A DNA stretch of 64,000 nucleotides from Pseudomonas sp. LS1212. Its GTDB lineage: Bacteria > Pseudomonadota > Gammaproteobacteria > Pseudomonadales > Pseudomonadaceae. The position numbers were made by a program, and so were the translations under genes. A model generated the notes under the pieces. That model was not told the DNA's origin and made no database searches. It worked only from the letters and a program-made list of their open reading frames with translations. Shown here piece by piece: positions 7,806 to 17,612 of this stretch. Location: the NCBI RefSeq assembly GCF_024741815.1, contig NZ_CP102951.1, positions 4,726,001-4,790,000 of the forward strand, in the 5' to 3' direction. Position 1 is the stretch's first letter, and each line of letters begins with the position of its first letter.

Positions 7806-8288
7806 ATGGCTATTCCTGCATATTTATGGTTGAAGGATGATGGCGGAGCAGACATTAAAGGATCTGTAGATGTTACCGGCCGGGAGGGAAGTGTAGAAGT
7901 GCTCGGGTTCGGGCATGGGCTACACCTTCCGACAGATAATATGACAGGAAAAATCACAGGCACTCGCATTCATGCCCCTCTGACATTTGAAAAAGAATTT
8001 GATTCCTCTAGCCCATATCTCTATAAGGCAGTAGCAAAGGGGCAGACGCTAAAGTCAGTAGAAATAAAATGGTATAGCATCAATCATACGGGGCAAGAAC
8101 AATAATATTTCAATATGTTTTTAGAAAACGTAAAAGTCATATCTATTTGCCCCATGATGCACGACTGTAAAAATCCTGCGATGGAAAAGCATAACCACCT
8201 CGAAGTTGTGGAACTCCGATACGAGAAAATAACATGGAAGCACTGCGACGGTAATATCATTTTTTCAGACAGTTGGGACGAAAGATGA
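7806..8288 (+). pseudogene. hcp: Hcp-family type VI secretion tube protein, interrupted by an in-frame TAA
   Basis: Read through one stop, the 160 codons give a complete Hcp: MAIPAYLWL at the start, HLPTDNMTGKITGTR, the signature DSSSPYLYKAVAKGQTLKS, then YFNMFLENVKV, HLEVVELRYEKITW and DGNIIFSDSWDER at the end. The TAA at 8103-8105 (codon 100) stands where Hcp proteins carry Glu or a similar residue after GQE, so one substitution (for example GAA to TAA) explains it; there is no frameshift. Hcp normally forms hexameric rings that carry small effectors inside the T6SS tube; a 99-residue product would lack the C-terminal strands and is unlikely to assemble. The true stop at 8286-8288 overlaps the effector ATG as ATGA. 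The region is clearly more AT-rich than its neighbours, a sign of transfer. Confidence 0.88.
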
Positions 8289-8761
8289 TCAGATGTACGT
8301 TCCATTTGAACGGAGGCGCTTTATCGAATCTGTCGTGCCCTGGGGTGGGATTTTTTCCCGCCTACTCAGGGATGGATAGCAGCCGGAATGACCCCAATGC
8401 CGTAGCAACTCCAAGTATCGGGCCGCTCCCTCCCGGCAACTACTATATTGTTACGAGAGGACGTGGCGGGCTAGTAACCGGCATTCGAGATTCCTTCGCG
8501 TCTCTCGTATCTGGATCAGATCGGAGTATATGGTTTCCTCTGTATCGACAAGACTCAAACATAGATGACCTAACATTTATAGAGAGCGTAGAACGTGGAC
8601 ATTTCCGATTACATCCAGCCGGATATAAAGGTGTAAGCGAGGGATGTATAACACTCCCTCGCCTTTCTGATTTTATGATTTTACGTGAAGCATTATTGAA
8701 GACCGCGACTTTCAACCCTACAGCCACATTAAAAGCCTTTGGTACGGTACAGGTATACTAA
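8285..8761 (+). CDS. Tlde1-like (DUF2778) L,D-transpeptidase type VI effector
   Basis: 158 residues with the DUF2778 features: IGPLPPGNYYIVTR at about residues 45-58 and the catalytic H110-P-A-G-Y-K-G-V-S118-E-G-C121 segment, i.e. the His...Ser-x-Gly-Cys pattern of L,D-transpeptidase-like enzymes. In Salmonella, Tlde1 is a T6SS effector that cuts peptidoglycan tetrapeptides and exchanges D-amino acids in the target periplasm. No signal peptide is present, which fits delivery by the secretion tube. The ATG at 8285 overlaps the hcp stop (ATGA), so I prefer it to a TTG four codons upstream. Placement behind hcp suggests Hcp-carried delivery; effector activity is inferred. Confidence 0.8.
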   Translation: MIRCTFHLNGGALSNLSCPGVGFFPAYSGMDSSRNDPNAVATPSIGPLPPGNYYIVTRGRGGLVTGIRDSFASLVSGSDRSIWFPLYRQDSNIDDLTFIESVERGHFRLHPAGYKGVSEGCITLPRLSDFMILREALLKTATFNPTATLKAFGTVQVY

Positions 8762-9009
8762 TGCGAGCTACAAAATATGCGATCTTATGGATTTTGGAGT
8801 TCGTGATATTCACAATTGTCTTGACGATCTCTTTTTTGACTTTCCCAGAAATTACGTTTTACGAAATTATTTCCAAGTACACAGGCGTTATACAAGGAGA
8901 TAACTGGGATAACTATTATTTTCTTGGTCTCTGTGTGTTTTCTGTAGTTATTACCGCTTTGTTGGTCTTCTGTTTTGTAGCTGTGCTGGATCGACTTCGA
9001 CGAAAATAG
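8761..9009 (+). CDS. Two-helix membrane protein, candidate immunity protein for the Tlde1-like effector
   Basis: 82 residues with hydrophobic helices at about 7-28 and 53-77 and an intervening loop of about 24 residues (polar, with WDNYY); the C-terminus is basic (DRLRRK), which by the positive-inside rule puts the loop in the periplasm. The ATG at 8761 shares its A with the effector TAA (TAATG), so the two are translationally coupled. No homology is recognised. A small membrane protein exposing a loop where a cell-wall effector acts, encoded directly after it, is the usual layout of an effector-immunity pair, so the role is inferred from context only. Composition is AT-rich like the two genes before it. 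Confidence 0.6.
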   Translation: MRATKYAILWILEFVIFTIVLTISFLTFPEITFYEIISKYTGVIQGDNWDNYYFLGLCVFSVVITALLVFCFVAVLDRLRRK

Positions 9010-9045
9010 TGGTCTCGGTCACGCCCAGAAAATTAAAGCAGACAT

Positions 9046-9077
9046 AAAAAAACCCCGCACCAGGCGGGGTTCTTTTT
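9046..9077. terminator. Bidirectional Rho-independent terminator between the T6SS cassette and groL
   Basis: AACCCCGC (9051-9058) and its complement GCGGGGTT (9064-9071) form a stem with a 5-nt loop, with an A-run on the left and T-run on the right, so it can end groL transcripts leftward and the cassette rightward. Confidence 0.85.
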
Positions 9078-9097
9078 ATGCAGCGGGTAAGGCTGGC

Positions 9098-10741
<1,644 letters not shown>

Positions 10742-10788
10742 GATCGTTTTTCCTTAAATACTTTTTAGTAACGGGAAACCAGCGGTTA

Positions 10789-11082
10789 TCAGCCTTCGAT
10801 GACAGCGAGGATTTCGTTCTCGCTCATCACCAGCAGGTCTTCGCCGTCAACTTTCACAGTGTTGCTGCCCGAATAAGGGCCAAACACGACCTTGTCACCC
10901 ACTTTCACGGCCAGCGCACGTACTTCACCGTTGTCCAGCACGCGGCCGGCACCTACAGCGACGATTTCGCCACGGTTAGGTTTTTCAGCGGCCGAACCTG
11001 GCAGAACGATACCGCCAGCGGTTTTGGATTCTTCTTCGCTGCGACGGATAACGACGCGATCATGCAGAGGACGAAGCTTCAT
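10789..11082 (-). CDS. groS: Co-chaperonin GroES
   Basis: 97-residue co-chaperonin that caps GroEL. Starts MKLRPLHDRVVIRR and contains the mobile-loop segment KTAGGIVLPG at about residues 20-31 and the roof region. First gene of groESL; its start has a good Shine-Dalgarno (AGGAGAGATCGACA-ATG). Confidence 0.98.
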   Translation of the reverse strand: MKLRPLHDRVVIRRSEEESKTAGGIVLPGSAAEKPNRGEIVAVGAGRVLDNGEVRALAVKVGDKVVFGPYSGSNTVKVDGEDLLVMSENEILAVIEG

Positions 11083-11223
11083 TGTCGATCTCTCCTAATT
11101 GTAGTTTTCATCGGCCGGTGTCGGTACCGGCAGGTTGATACATCCGGCGGTGCCGGTCGCAGCTCGCGAGGCGGGCCGCGGAAGTTATGTCTGATGCGGG
11201 ACCAGAAACCTTGCGGTGACCCA

Positions 11224-11252
11224 TACATGAGGTCGCGCAATCCAATTACAAG
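11224..11252 (-). promoter_or_regulatory. Sigma-32 heat-shock promoter of groESL
   Basis: On the minus strand CTTGTAA (11252-11246), a 13-nt spacer and CCTCATGTA (11232-11224) match the heat-shock consensus CTTGAAA / CCCCATNTA with one mismatch in each box. It lies about 140 nt upstream of groS in the right orientation. Confidence 0.75.
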
Positions 11253-11293
11253 GCTTGCAGGTGAAATTTTTTGTCGAAACCCTGCCCAAACGA

Positions 11294-11319
11294 GACACGG
11301 CCCCAGAAGGGGCCGTGTC
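11294..11319 (-). terminator. Hairpin downstream of fxsA
   Basis: An 11-bp perfect inverted repeat GACACGGCCCC / GGGGCCGTGTC with loop AGAA. On the fxsA (minus) side only a short T-rich stretch follows, so it is a strong hairpin with a weak tail. It also insulates the heat-shock promoter just to its left. Confidence 0.65.
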
Positions 11320-11336
11320 GGTAGGCAGTGCTTGCC

Positions 11337-11807
11337 TCAGGAGTCGCGATGCTCGTATTCGCCTTCGATCACGTTCGGCTGCCGTGGGCTGCCGTCCGGA
11401 CCTTGCGGGCGACGTGCCTGCAAGTCATCGGCAAAGGCACGCTGACGCATGGCCTGTTCCTCGGCACGCGCGTGCATCTTGCGACTGGCCAGGCGGCGGG
11501 TAAACGGCAGCAGGCAGATCAAGCCCAGTACATCACTGATGAAGCCCGGCAGGATCAGCAGGCCACCACCTACGGCAAGCATCAGCCCCTGGAACATCTG
11601 CTCGGCCGGCAATTCACCGCGCTGCAGGCTTTCCCGCGCACGCAGCGCCGTGGCCAGGCCGGCCACGCGCATGACCAGCACACCAAAGGCCGAACCCGCG
11701 ATGATCAGCAGCAGCGCGGGAAAGAACCCGATGGCTGTGCTGACCTTGAAAAACACATACAGCTCCAGCACCGGGAACAACAAAAACAGCAATAGAAAAG
11801 CACGCAT
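11337..11807 (-). CDS. fxsA: FxsA-family membrane protein
   Basis: 156 residues; hydrophobic segments near residues 3-20, 24-48 and 70-95 and a basic, hydrophilic C-terminal tail ending VIEGEYEHRDS, as in FxsA (E. coli YjeG), an inner-membrane protein known for relieving phage T7 exclusion by F plasmids. Its cellular role is not known. The ATG at 11805-11807 is 6 nt from GAGGAAACC; a TTG one codon upstream is also open. It neighbours groESL in many gammaproteobacteria. Confidence 0.88.
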   Translation of the reverse strand: MRAFLLLFLLFPVLELYVFFKVSTAIGFFPALLLIIAGSAFGVLVMRVAGLATALRARESLQRGELPAEQMFQGLMLAVGGGLLILPGFISDVLGLICLLPFTRRLASRKMHARAEEQAMRQRAFADDLQARRPQGPDGSPRQPNVIEGEYEHRDS

Positions 11808-11871
11808 CAAGGTTTCCTCAGCGGAAGTCTCCCTTCCTGTAGACCTTAGATGACGGCATTACTCCGCTATT

Positions 11872-12603
11872 TCAAGCCTCGGCCGCAGTATTTGTCGGCC
11901 ACCGGTCAGCGTGAGCCAGGAAAACCAAGGCTTCGCGCACTTGTGTCGGGGTGTTGCAAGACGCTGCGAACGGCAGCCAGTACACCCCCTGGCCTATGCG
12001 CAAGTGCATGCCTTCGCCGTCGATACCGACCATTTGCGCCGGTGCCGTCTGCGGCAGGCCGGCCAGTTCCACGTAATGAGCAATGGCCTTGGCGTGGTCG
12101 CTGTTCATGTGCTCGATCATGCTCGCTTCGGCCTTGCCGGCAAAGGGATTGGCCAAGGTCACGTCATCGAGCCAGTGAATGGCGCCGAAGCCGCCGATGT
12201 AGCGGTGGCGCACAGGTGTGAGCACCCAGAAGTCGAAGTCGTGGGCGCTGTGATAGCTGCTCGACTCGGGGAAATAGCGGTAGTAACGCTCGGCAGCAGC
12301 CTCGACCGCCATCGGGTCGGTGATTTTCTGCGCCTCGGCCAGCACGGTCAGGCGGCCGACAGCCTGCACGTCTTTGGCCTCGCGCTCGCCGACCAGCAAC
12401 GAACACTTTGGATCGCGTTGCAAGTTATGTGTGTGTTGCGCGATGCGACTGATCAGGATCAACGGGTTGCCCTGTGCATCCAGGCAATAAGGCACCACTG
12501 ATCCGAATGGGAACCCAGGCATGGATTTGGAGTGGGTGGAGAGCACTCCACGGTATTCCTTGAGCAGCAATTCTCGTGCATGCTTAATGGCTTTCACGCT
12601 CAC
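11872..12603 (-). CDS. HugZ-like pyridoxamine 5'-phosphate oxidase-fold protein
   Basis: 243 residues: an FMN-binding split-barrel domain at about 1-150 (PFGSVVPYCLD, LISRIAQHTHNL, CSLLVGE) and a DUF2470 domain at about 165-235 (MIEHMNSDHAKAIAHYV), the arrangement of HugZ-type heme-degrading proteins. Whether this one binds heme cannot be told from sequence. The GTG start at 12603 has AAGGAG seven nt upstream; a GTG two codons later has a weaker site. Divergent from the SDR gene. Confidence 0.82.
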   Translation of the reverse strand: MSVKAIKHARELLLKEYRGVLSTHSKSMPGFPFGSVVPYCLDAQGNPLILISRIAQHTHNLQRDPKCSLLVGEREAKDVQAVGRLTVLAEAQKITDPMAVEAAAERYYRYFPESSSYHSAHDFDFWVLTPVRHRYIGGFGAIHWLDDVTLANPFAGKAEASMIEHMNSDHAKAIAHYVELAGLPQTAPAQMVGIDGEGMHLRIGQGVYWLPFAASCNTPTQVREALVFLAHADRWPTNTAAEA

Positions 12604-12746
12604 CTTATGACTCCTTATTTAGAATCCGTCATAAAACGGACAGGCGCCCTGGTCAATGTTCTGGCAGCGCCACGCGGGGATACCTCGACTTGCTGTCCGA
12701 GTGCCTCGGTAAGGACCACTCTCAGACCTGCTTGTGGGGCACGCAA

Positions 12747-13505
12747 ATGCAATTAAACGACAAAGTAATCATTATCACTGGCGGATGCCAGGGTTTGGGT
12801 CGCTCGATGGCCGAATATCTCGCGGCCAAGGGCGCCAGGCTTGCGCTGGTGGACCTCAACCCCGAGAAACTCGATCAGGCCGTGGCCGCCTGCGAGGCGT
12901 TGGGCGTCGAGGCGCGCGCTTACCTGTGCAACGTTGCCGACGAAGACCAGGTGACGCACATGGTTGCCCAGGTAGCCGATGACTTCGGCGCCATTCATGG
13001 CCTGATCAACAACGCCGGCATCCTGCGCGACGGCTTGCTGCTGAAGGTCAAGGACGGCGAGATGAGCAAGATGAGCCTGGCCCAGTGGCAGGCGGTGATC
13101 GACGTGAACCTGACAGGCGTGTTCCTCTGCACCCGTGAGGTCGCGGCGAAGATGGTCGAGCTGAAGAACCAGGGCGCGATCATCAATATTTCCTCGATCT
13201 CGCGCGCCGGCAACGTTGGCCAGACCAACTACTCGGCAGCCAAGGCCGGCGTTGCGGCCGCGACCGTGACCTGGGCCAAGGAACTGGCGCGCTACGGCAT
13301 TCGCGTGGCAGGCATCGCCCCCGGTTTCATCGAGACCGAGATGACCGCCAGCATGAAGCCTGAGGCTCTGGAGAAAATGACTTCCGGTATTGCGCTCAAG
13401 CGCATGGGCAAGCCCGAGGAAATTGCTCACTCGGCGGCCTATATCTTCGAGAATGATTACTACAGCGGGCGGGTTCTGGAGCTTGATGGGGGGTTGAGAA
13501 TCTAA
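12747..13505 (+). CDS. Short-chain dehydrogenase/reductase (FabG-like)
   Basis: 252 residues with the classical SDR signature: TGGCQGLG at 11-18 for NAD(P) binding, NNAG at 88-91, catalytic Ser around 149-152, Y162 and K166 (YSAAK), and a C-terminal GRVLELDGGLRI. Close in form to 3-oxoacyl-ACP reductases, but it stands alone, outside a fatty-acid operon, so the substrate is unknown. The ATG at 12747 is chosen because the glycine-rich motif then falls at residue 11; an upstream in-frame ATG would add 19 residues unlike the family. Confidence 0.88.
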   Translation: MQLNDKVIIITGGCQGLGRSMAEYLAAKGARLALVDLNPEKLDQAVAACEALGVEARAYLCNVADEDQVTHMVAQVADDFGAIHGLINNAGILRDGLLLKVKDGEMSKMSLAQWQAVIDVNLTGVFLCTREVAAKMVELKNQGAIINISSISRAGNVGQTNYSAAKAGVAAATVTWAKELARYGIRVAGIAPGFIETEMTASMKPEALEKMTSGIALKRMGKPEEIAHSAAYIFENDYYSGRVLELDGGLRI

Positions 13506-13527
13506 GGCGCAAGCCTTCCAGGGCCTC

Positions 13528-13590
13528 ATCGCTGGCAAGCCAGCTCCTACAAGGGCCGCGATAATTTGTAGGAGCTGGCTTGCCAGCGAT
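13528..13590. repeat. REP pair (inverted)
   Basis: Perfect 25-bp inverted repeat, 13528-13552 and 13566-13590, with the core ATCGCTGGCAAGCCAGCTCCTAC and a 13-nt centre. It is the common dispersed REP doublet of P. fluorescens/putida, here between the convergent SDR and DUF481 genes where it can also act as a transcription end or mRNA stabiliser. Confidence 0.93.
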
Positions 13591-13614
13591 CGAGCGCGCA
13601 GCGGTCGCAACGGC

Positions 13615-14622
13615 TTACCAGGTCACGCCAAAGCCCGCGGTATAGCGGGTCTTGTCCAGATCGTTGTCGTCGGTCCCGCTGATGATGTCCTTTTCCGCCT
13701 TGAGGTTGAGCGAGGCCCACTCGGTGACCTTGTAGCGAAAGCCCATTTCCGCATCGAGGGCGTAATCGGCCACATTGCCCAAGGGTTTGCCCACCTCGCC
13801 GTTGGTGAAGAACTCGACTGTCTTGCCGACCAGGTAACGGTTGTAATCCCACTTCATGGCCAACGAGTAGAAATTGTCCTTGGTACCATCGGCATATTCA
13901 TAGTCGGTTCGGTTGAGCAGCGAGCCCAGGGAGAATGCGCCCAGTTCGTTGTCCCAGAACTGATAACCCGGACCTGTACCGATGGTGCGTTGACGGGCCA
14001 GGTCTTCGATGTGGTCGCGCTGGTACTTCAGGCGCCCCTGCCAGAACCACTTGTCAGTAATGAAGCGGTCCAGGGCATATTCGGTCGACCAGTTGTTCGC
14101 GCTGGTAGTGCCGTCCTGGCTCTCGCGGTTGTACTCGCCTTCGGCGTTGTGCCGCCAGCGGCCGTGGCGGGCTGTGGTCTTGAAGTCGACGTCATAGTCA
14201 TCGGTATCGGATTCGGCACGCTTGTAATCCAGCGCCACGTCCACGTTGCCCTTGAACATCAGGTCTTCGACGACGGGCTTTGGCTTCATGATCTGCTGAA
14301 TACTCGCAAGGTCAACGGTCTTGGGCGCCTCGTCGTTGGCCAGGGTTACCTTGCCCGGTTCTGCAGCGTGCAGCGACTTGGCTTTTTCACCGCTATATTC
14401 ATCTTGCTTGACCAGCAATTCCTGATCGCTTTCCAGCGTCTTGACCTGTTTCCAGTCGATCGGGATGGCACCACCGTATTCGGTCTGGATCAGCAATTTG
14501 CCGCCGTCGAAGACTTTGATCTTGCCGCTCACACGATCTCCGTTCTTCAGCCATACGGTATCGGCAACAGCGGATGAGGAGGCGCCGATGACGGCAAGGC
14601 AAAACAGGATTCTAAGCAACAT
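13615..14622 (-). CDS. DUF481 outer-membrane beta-barrel-like protein
   Basis: 335 residues: signal peptide 1-20 ending AVA, an N-terminal domain (DTVWLKNGDRVSGKIKVFDGGKLLI), a linker, then alternating-strand sequence of the DUF481 family ending with the aromatic GFGVTW typical of outer-membrane barrels. Function is unknown; the family is induced by salt or acid in some enterics (YdiY). I chose the ATG at 14622 because it gives a standard signal peptide; an ATG at 14661 would add 13 residues before it. Convergent with the SDR, divergent from atl. Confidence 0.75.
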   Translation of the reverse strand: MLLRILFCLAVIGASSSAVADTVWLKNGDRVSGKIKVFDGGKLLIQTEYGGAIPIDWKQVKTLESDQELLVKQDEYSGEKAKSLHAAEPGKVTLANDEAPKTVDLASIQQIMKPKPVVEDLMFKGNVDVALDYKRAESDTDDYDVDFKTTARHGRWRHNAEGEYNRESQDGTTSANNWSTEYALDRFITDKWFWQGRLKYQRDHIEDLARQRTIGTGPGYQFWDNELGAFSLGSLLNRTDYEYADGTKDNFYSLAMKWDYNRYLVGKTVEFFTNGEVGKPLGNVADYALDAEMGFRYKVTEWASLNLKAEKDIISGTDDNDLDKTRYTAGFGVTW

Positions 14623-14773
14623 AAGCAAACGCTGGGCTCGGTCTTTGAAAAAATCGGGCATTATCCGGGTAGAACAGCCTTGAGCAAGGACTGGCCGACC
14701 GAATGGCATTGAGTTCAATATGTATTTGCACCTGATACGCCGATGCAAAACCGCTCAAGCGCGGGAATTGTGA

Positions 14774-15121
14774 ATGACCGAGCCCATCGACCTCACCGAC
14801 AATCAGGCCCGACGGACGGCATTGTACGTAGTGCTTGGGCAGGTGCCCGAGGGCAAGGTCGTCAGTTATGGCCAGCTGGCCGAATTGGCCGGCCTGGGTC
14901 GGGCCGCCCGCTGGGTCGGGCGAATGCTGAGCCAACTGCCGGACGGTACACGATTGCCCTGGCACCGGGTGGTCGCCGCCGGAGGGCGCATCAGCCTGCC
15001 GCTGGGCACGATTTCCGGCGACGAACAACGTGCACGTTTACGCGCAGAAGGCATCACTATCTCGAACAATCGTATAGATATGAAGTGCCATGGCTGGCGC
15101 CCGATGTCGCCATGCGGTTAG
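14774..15121 (+). CDS. atl: Alkyltransferase-like protein (ATL)
   Basis: 115 residues of the O6-alkylguanine-DNA alkyltransferase C-terminal fold with a helix-turn-helix (VVSYGQLAELAGLGRAARWVGRML) and PWHRV at 62-66, where the reactive Cys of true alkyltransferases (PCHRV) is Trp63. ATL proteins bind alkylated DNA, flip the lesion out and hand it to nucleotide excision repair rather than removing the alkyl group. It sits 42 nt before ampG on the same strand. Confidence 0.92.
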   Translation: MTEPIDLTDNQARRTALYVVLGQVPEGKVVSYGQLAELAGLGRAARWVGRMLSQLPDGTRLPWHRVVAAGGRISLPLGTISGDEQRARLRAEGITISNNRIDMKCHGWRPMSPCG

Positions 15122-15163
15122 AGTGCGCGCTTTGTTTTCGTAAACTGAGGCAGATTCCAGCCC

Positions 15164-16723
15164 ATGCCCCGTAAAACCTGGCGCGCCGCGCTCGCTGCCT
15201 ATGCCAGCCCTTCGACACTCGTGCTCCTGCTGCTCGGATTTGCCGCTGGCTTACCGTACATGCTGGTTTTTTCCACCCTTTCGGTATGGTTACGCGAGGC
15301 GGGCGTCGCCCGCGAGACCATTGGCTATGCCAGCCTGATCGGACTGGCGTATGCCTTCAAATGGGTCTGGTCACCGCTGCTCGACCAGTGGCGGCTGCCC
15401 ATGTTGGGCAAATTCGGCCGGCGCCGCTCCTGGCTGGTGTTGTCCCAGGCGCTGGTGGTCGTGGGCCTGATCGGCATGGGTTTTTGCGACCCGCAAACAC
15501 ATCTGTCCTGGCTTATTGCCCTGGCCGTACTTGTCGCCTTCTCGTCGGCAACCCAGGACATCGCCATTGACGCCTATCGCCTGGAAATCGCCGAGGACAG
15601 CCGTCAGGCCGCCCTGGCCGCCAGCTACATGGCTGGCTATCGGGTGGCTGCGCTGCTGGCCACCGCCGGTGCGCTGTTCATTGCCGAAGGCTTCGGCTCG
15701 ACGGGTTTCAATTACCTGCACAAGGCCTGGACCGGCACCTACGTGCTGTTCGGCATGCTGATGGTACCCGCGCTGATCACCAGCCTGGTGATGCGTGAAC
15801 CGCCAGTGCCGCTGCGCACCCAGCTGTCGGCCGCGCGCTACGGTTTCAGTCATCAGCTGGTGTCGGTGTTCGTGTTGATTATCCTGCTGGTCTCGGTACC
15901 GGCGATGTTCACCCAGCTGTACAACACCGACTTTGCCAGCGTGCTGTTCGAGGGCGCCAGCCCGCTCGACCTGTTGTTCGAAGACCGGGCATTCCTGCGG
16001 GCGATCCTCTACACCGTCCTGACAGCCCTGTGCCTGTCCTCCATGGGGCGTCGTGGCCTGGCACCGGTACTGACCCCGGTCAACGACTTCATCCTGCGCT
16101 ACCGCTGGCAGGCCCTGCTGTTGCTTGGCCTGATCGCTACCTACCGGATGTCCGATACGGTCATGGGCGTCATGGCCAATGTGTTCTACATCGACCAGGG
16201 CTTCACCAAGGATCAGATCGCCAGCGTCAGCAAGATCTTCGGCCTGATCATGACCCTGCTTGGCGCCGGCTTCGGTGGCCTGGCGATCGTACGCTTCGGG
16301 ATTCTGCCGATTCTGTTCATCGGCGGCGTCGCTTCGGCAGGGACCAACATCCTGTTCCTGATGCTGGCCGGCATGGGCGCGAACCTGCAGATGCTGGTGG
16401 TGACCATTTCCCTCGACAACTTCAGTTCGGGCCTGGCGACCTCCGCGTTCGTCGCCTACCTGTCGAGCCTGACCAACCTGAAGTTCTCCGCCACCCAATA
16501 TGCCCTGCTCAGCTCGATCATGCTGCTGCTGCCGCGACTGATCGGCGGTTACTCCGGGGTCATGGTGGAGAAGTTCGGCTACCACGACTTCTTCCTGATC
16601 ACCGCGCTGCTTGGGGTGCCGACGCTGATTCTGATTCTCTTGCACTGGCACCAGGAAAACCGCCGAAATCGAGATGCCGACGTCGATGCCGACAACCCGG
16701 TCGGCGAGCAACCACTGAAATAA
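15164..16723 (+). CDS. ampG: AmpG muropeptide permease
   Basis: 519-residue major-facilitator protein with about 12-14 TM segments, starting MPRKTWRAALAAYASPSTLVLLLLGF and with the AmpG-type LPYMLVFSTLSVWLREAGV and SSATQDIAIDAYRLE segments. It imports GlcNAc-anhydroMurNAc peptides released in cell-wall turnover, feeding recycling and, in many pseudomonads, AmpR/AmpC beta-lactamase induction. Ends at a strong bidirectional terminator shared with the convergent mscS gene. Confidence 0.93.
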   Translation: MPRKTWRAALAAYASPSTLVLLLLGFAAGLPYMLVFSTLSVWLREAGVARETIGYASLIGLAYAFKWVWSPLLDQWRLPMLGKFGRRRSWLVLSQALVVVGLIGMGFCDPQTHLSWLIALAVLVAFSSATQDIAIDAYRLEIAEDSRQAALAASYMAGYRVAALLATAGALFIAEGFGSTGFNYLHKAWTGTYVLFGMLMVPALITSLVMREPPVPLRTQLSAARYGFSHQLVSVFVLIILLVSVPAMFTQLYNTDFASVLFEGASPLDLLFEDRAFLRAILYTVLTALCLSSMGRRGLAPVLTPVNDFILRYRWQALLLLGLIATYRMSDTVMGVMANVFYIDQGFTKDQIASVSKIFGLIMTLLGAGFGGLAIVRFGILPILFIGGVASAGTNILFLMLAGMGANLQMLVVTISLDNFSSGLATSAFVAYLSSLTNLKFSATQYALLSSIMLLLPRLIGGYSGVMVEKFGYHDFFLITALLGVPTLILILLHWHQENRRNRDADVDADNPVGEQPLK

Positions 16724-16755
16724 AAAAGCCCCGGCTCATGGAGCCGGGGCTTTTT
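16722..16755. terminator. Bidirectional terminator between ampG and mscS-family gene
   Basis: A stem of GCCCCGGCTC (16727-16736) and its complement GAGCCGGGGC (16741-16750), 4-nt loop, flanked by an A-run and a T-run, serving convergent genes. Confidence 0.92.
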
Positions 16756-16772
16756 CATTGGGCTTTGCGTTA

Positions 16773-17612
16773 CTACACAGCCGCTTCCTGAACCACGCGA
16801 ATTACCCGTTGTGGGAAAGGAATGTTGATCCCCTCTGCCTTGAGACGATCGCGCGCCTGCTCGTTGAGCATGAACATCACGTCCCAGTAATCGGCTGTAT
16901 TGACCCAAATCCGCAGGGAAATGGTGATCGCGCTATCGCCGAGGGTCGACACAACCGCTTGCGGCTCGGGATCGGACAACACTCGAGGATCCTTGGCCAA
17001 CTCCAGCAGCACCTGGCGGGCCGTCTGCAGGTCGGCCTCGTAATCGACACCGACGTCGAACACGACCTTGCGGGTCGGCTGACGGTTGTAGTTGGTGATG
17101 ATGCCGTTGGACAGGTTGCCGTTGGGCACGATGACGGTCTTGTTGTCGGCGGTGCGCAATACGGTGTGGAAGATCTGAATGCTATCGACCGTACCGCTCA
17201 CACCTTGCGCTTCGATCCAGTCACCGAGGCGGAAAGGACGAAACAACAAAATCAACACACCGCCGGCGAAGTTGGCCAGGCTACCTTGCAAGGCCAGGCC
17301 GATGGCCAGGCCTGCCGCACCGATCGCCGCAACGAACGAGGTGGTCTCGACACCGATCATCGAGGCGACGCTGACAATCAGCAGCACCTTCAAAATGACA
17401 TTGGCCAGGCTGCTGATGAAACCCTGCAGGGCCTGATCGGCGTGACGGGTAGCCAGCAACGCGCCGACCTTCTCGGTCAGCTTGTTGATCAACCACCAGC
17501 CGATGGCCAGGGTCACCAGAGCCAACAGTACCCGACTGCCGTATTCCATGATCATCGGGATCCAGGTTTGCGAGGCCTTGACCAGCTGATCTACTTCAGC
17601 ATTCAAATCCAT
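16773..17612 (-). CDS. mscS: Small-conductance mechanosensitive channel (MscS family)
   Basis: 279 residues, about the length of E. coli MscS. Three TM segments, with the pore helix in GAAGLAIGLALQGSLANFAGG near residues 104-124, followed by FRPFRLGDWIEA and the cytoplasmic beta and alpha-beta domains. It opens on membrane tension to release solutes in hypo-osmotic shock. The ATG follows AGGAGAGAAAT. The 135-nt gap to yajQ contains an imperfectly terminating hairpin (17659-17683). Confidence 0.92.
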   Translation of the reverse strand: MDLNAEVDQLVKASQTWIPMIMEYGSRVLLALVTLAIGWWLINKLTEKVGALLATRHADQALQGFISSLANVILKVLLIVSVASMIGVETTSFVAAIGAAGLAIGLALQGSLANFAGGVLILLFRPFRLGDWIEAQGVSGTVDSIQIFHTVLRTADNKTVIVPNGNLSNGIITNYNRQPTRKVVFDVGVDYEADLQTARQVLLELAKDPRVLSDPEPQAVVSTLGDSAITISLRIWVNTADYWDVMFMLNEQARDRLKAEGINIPFPQRVIRVVQEAAV

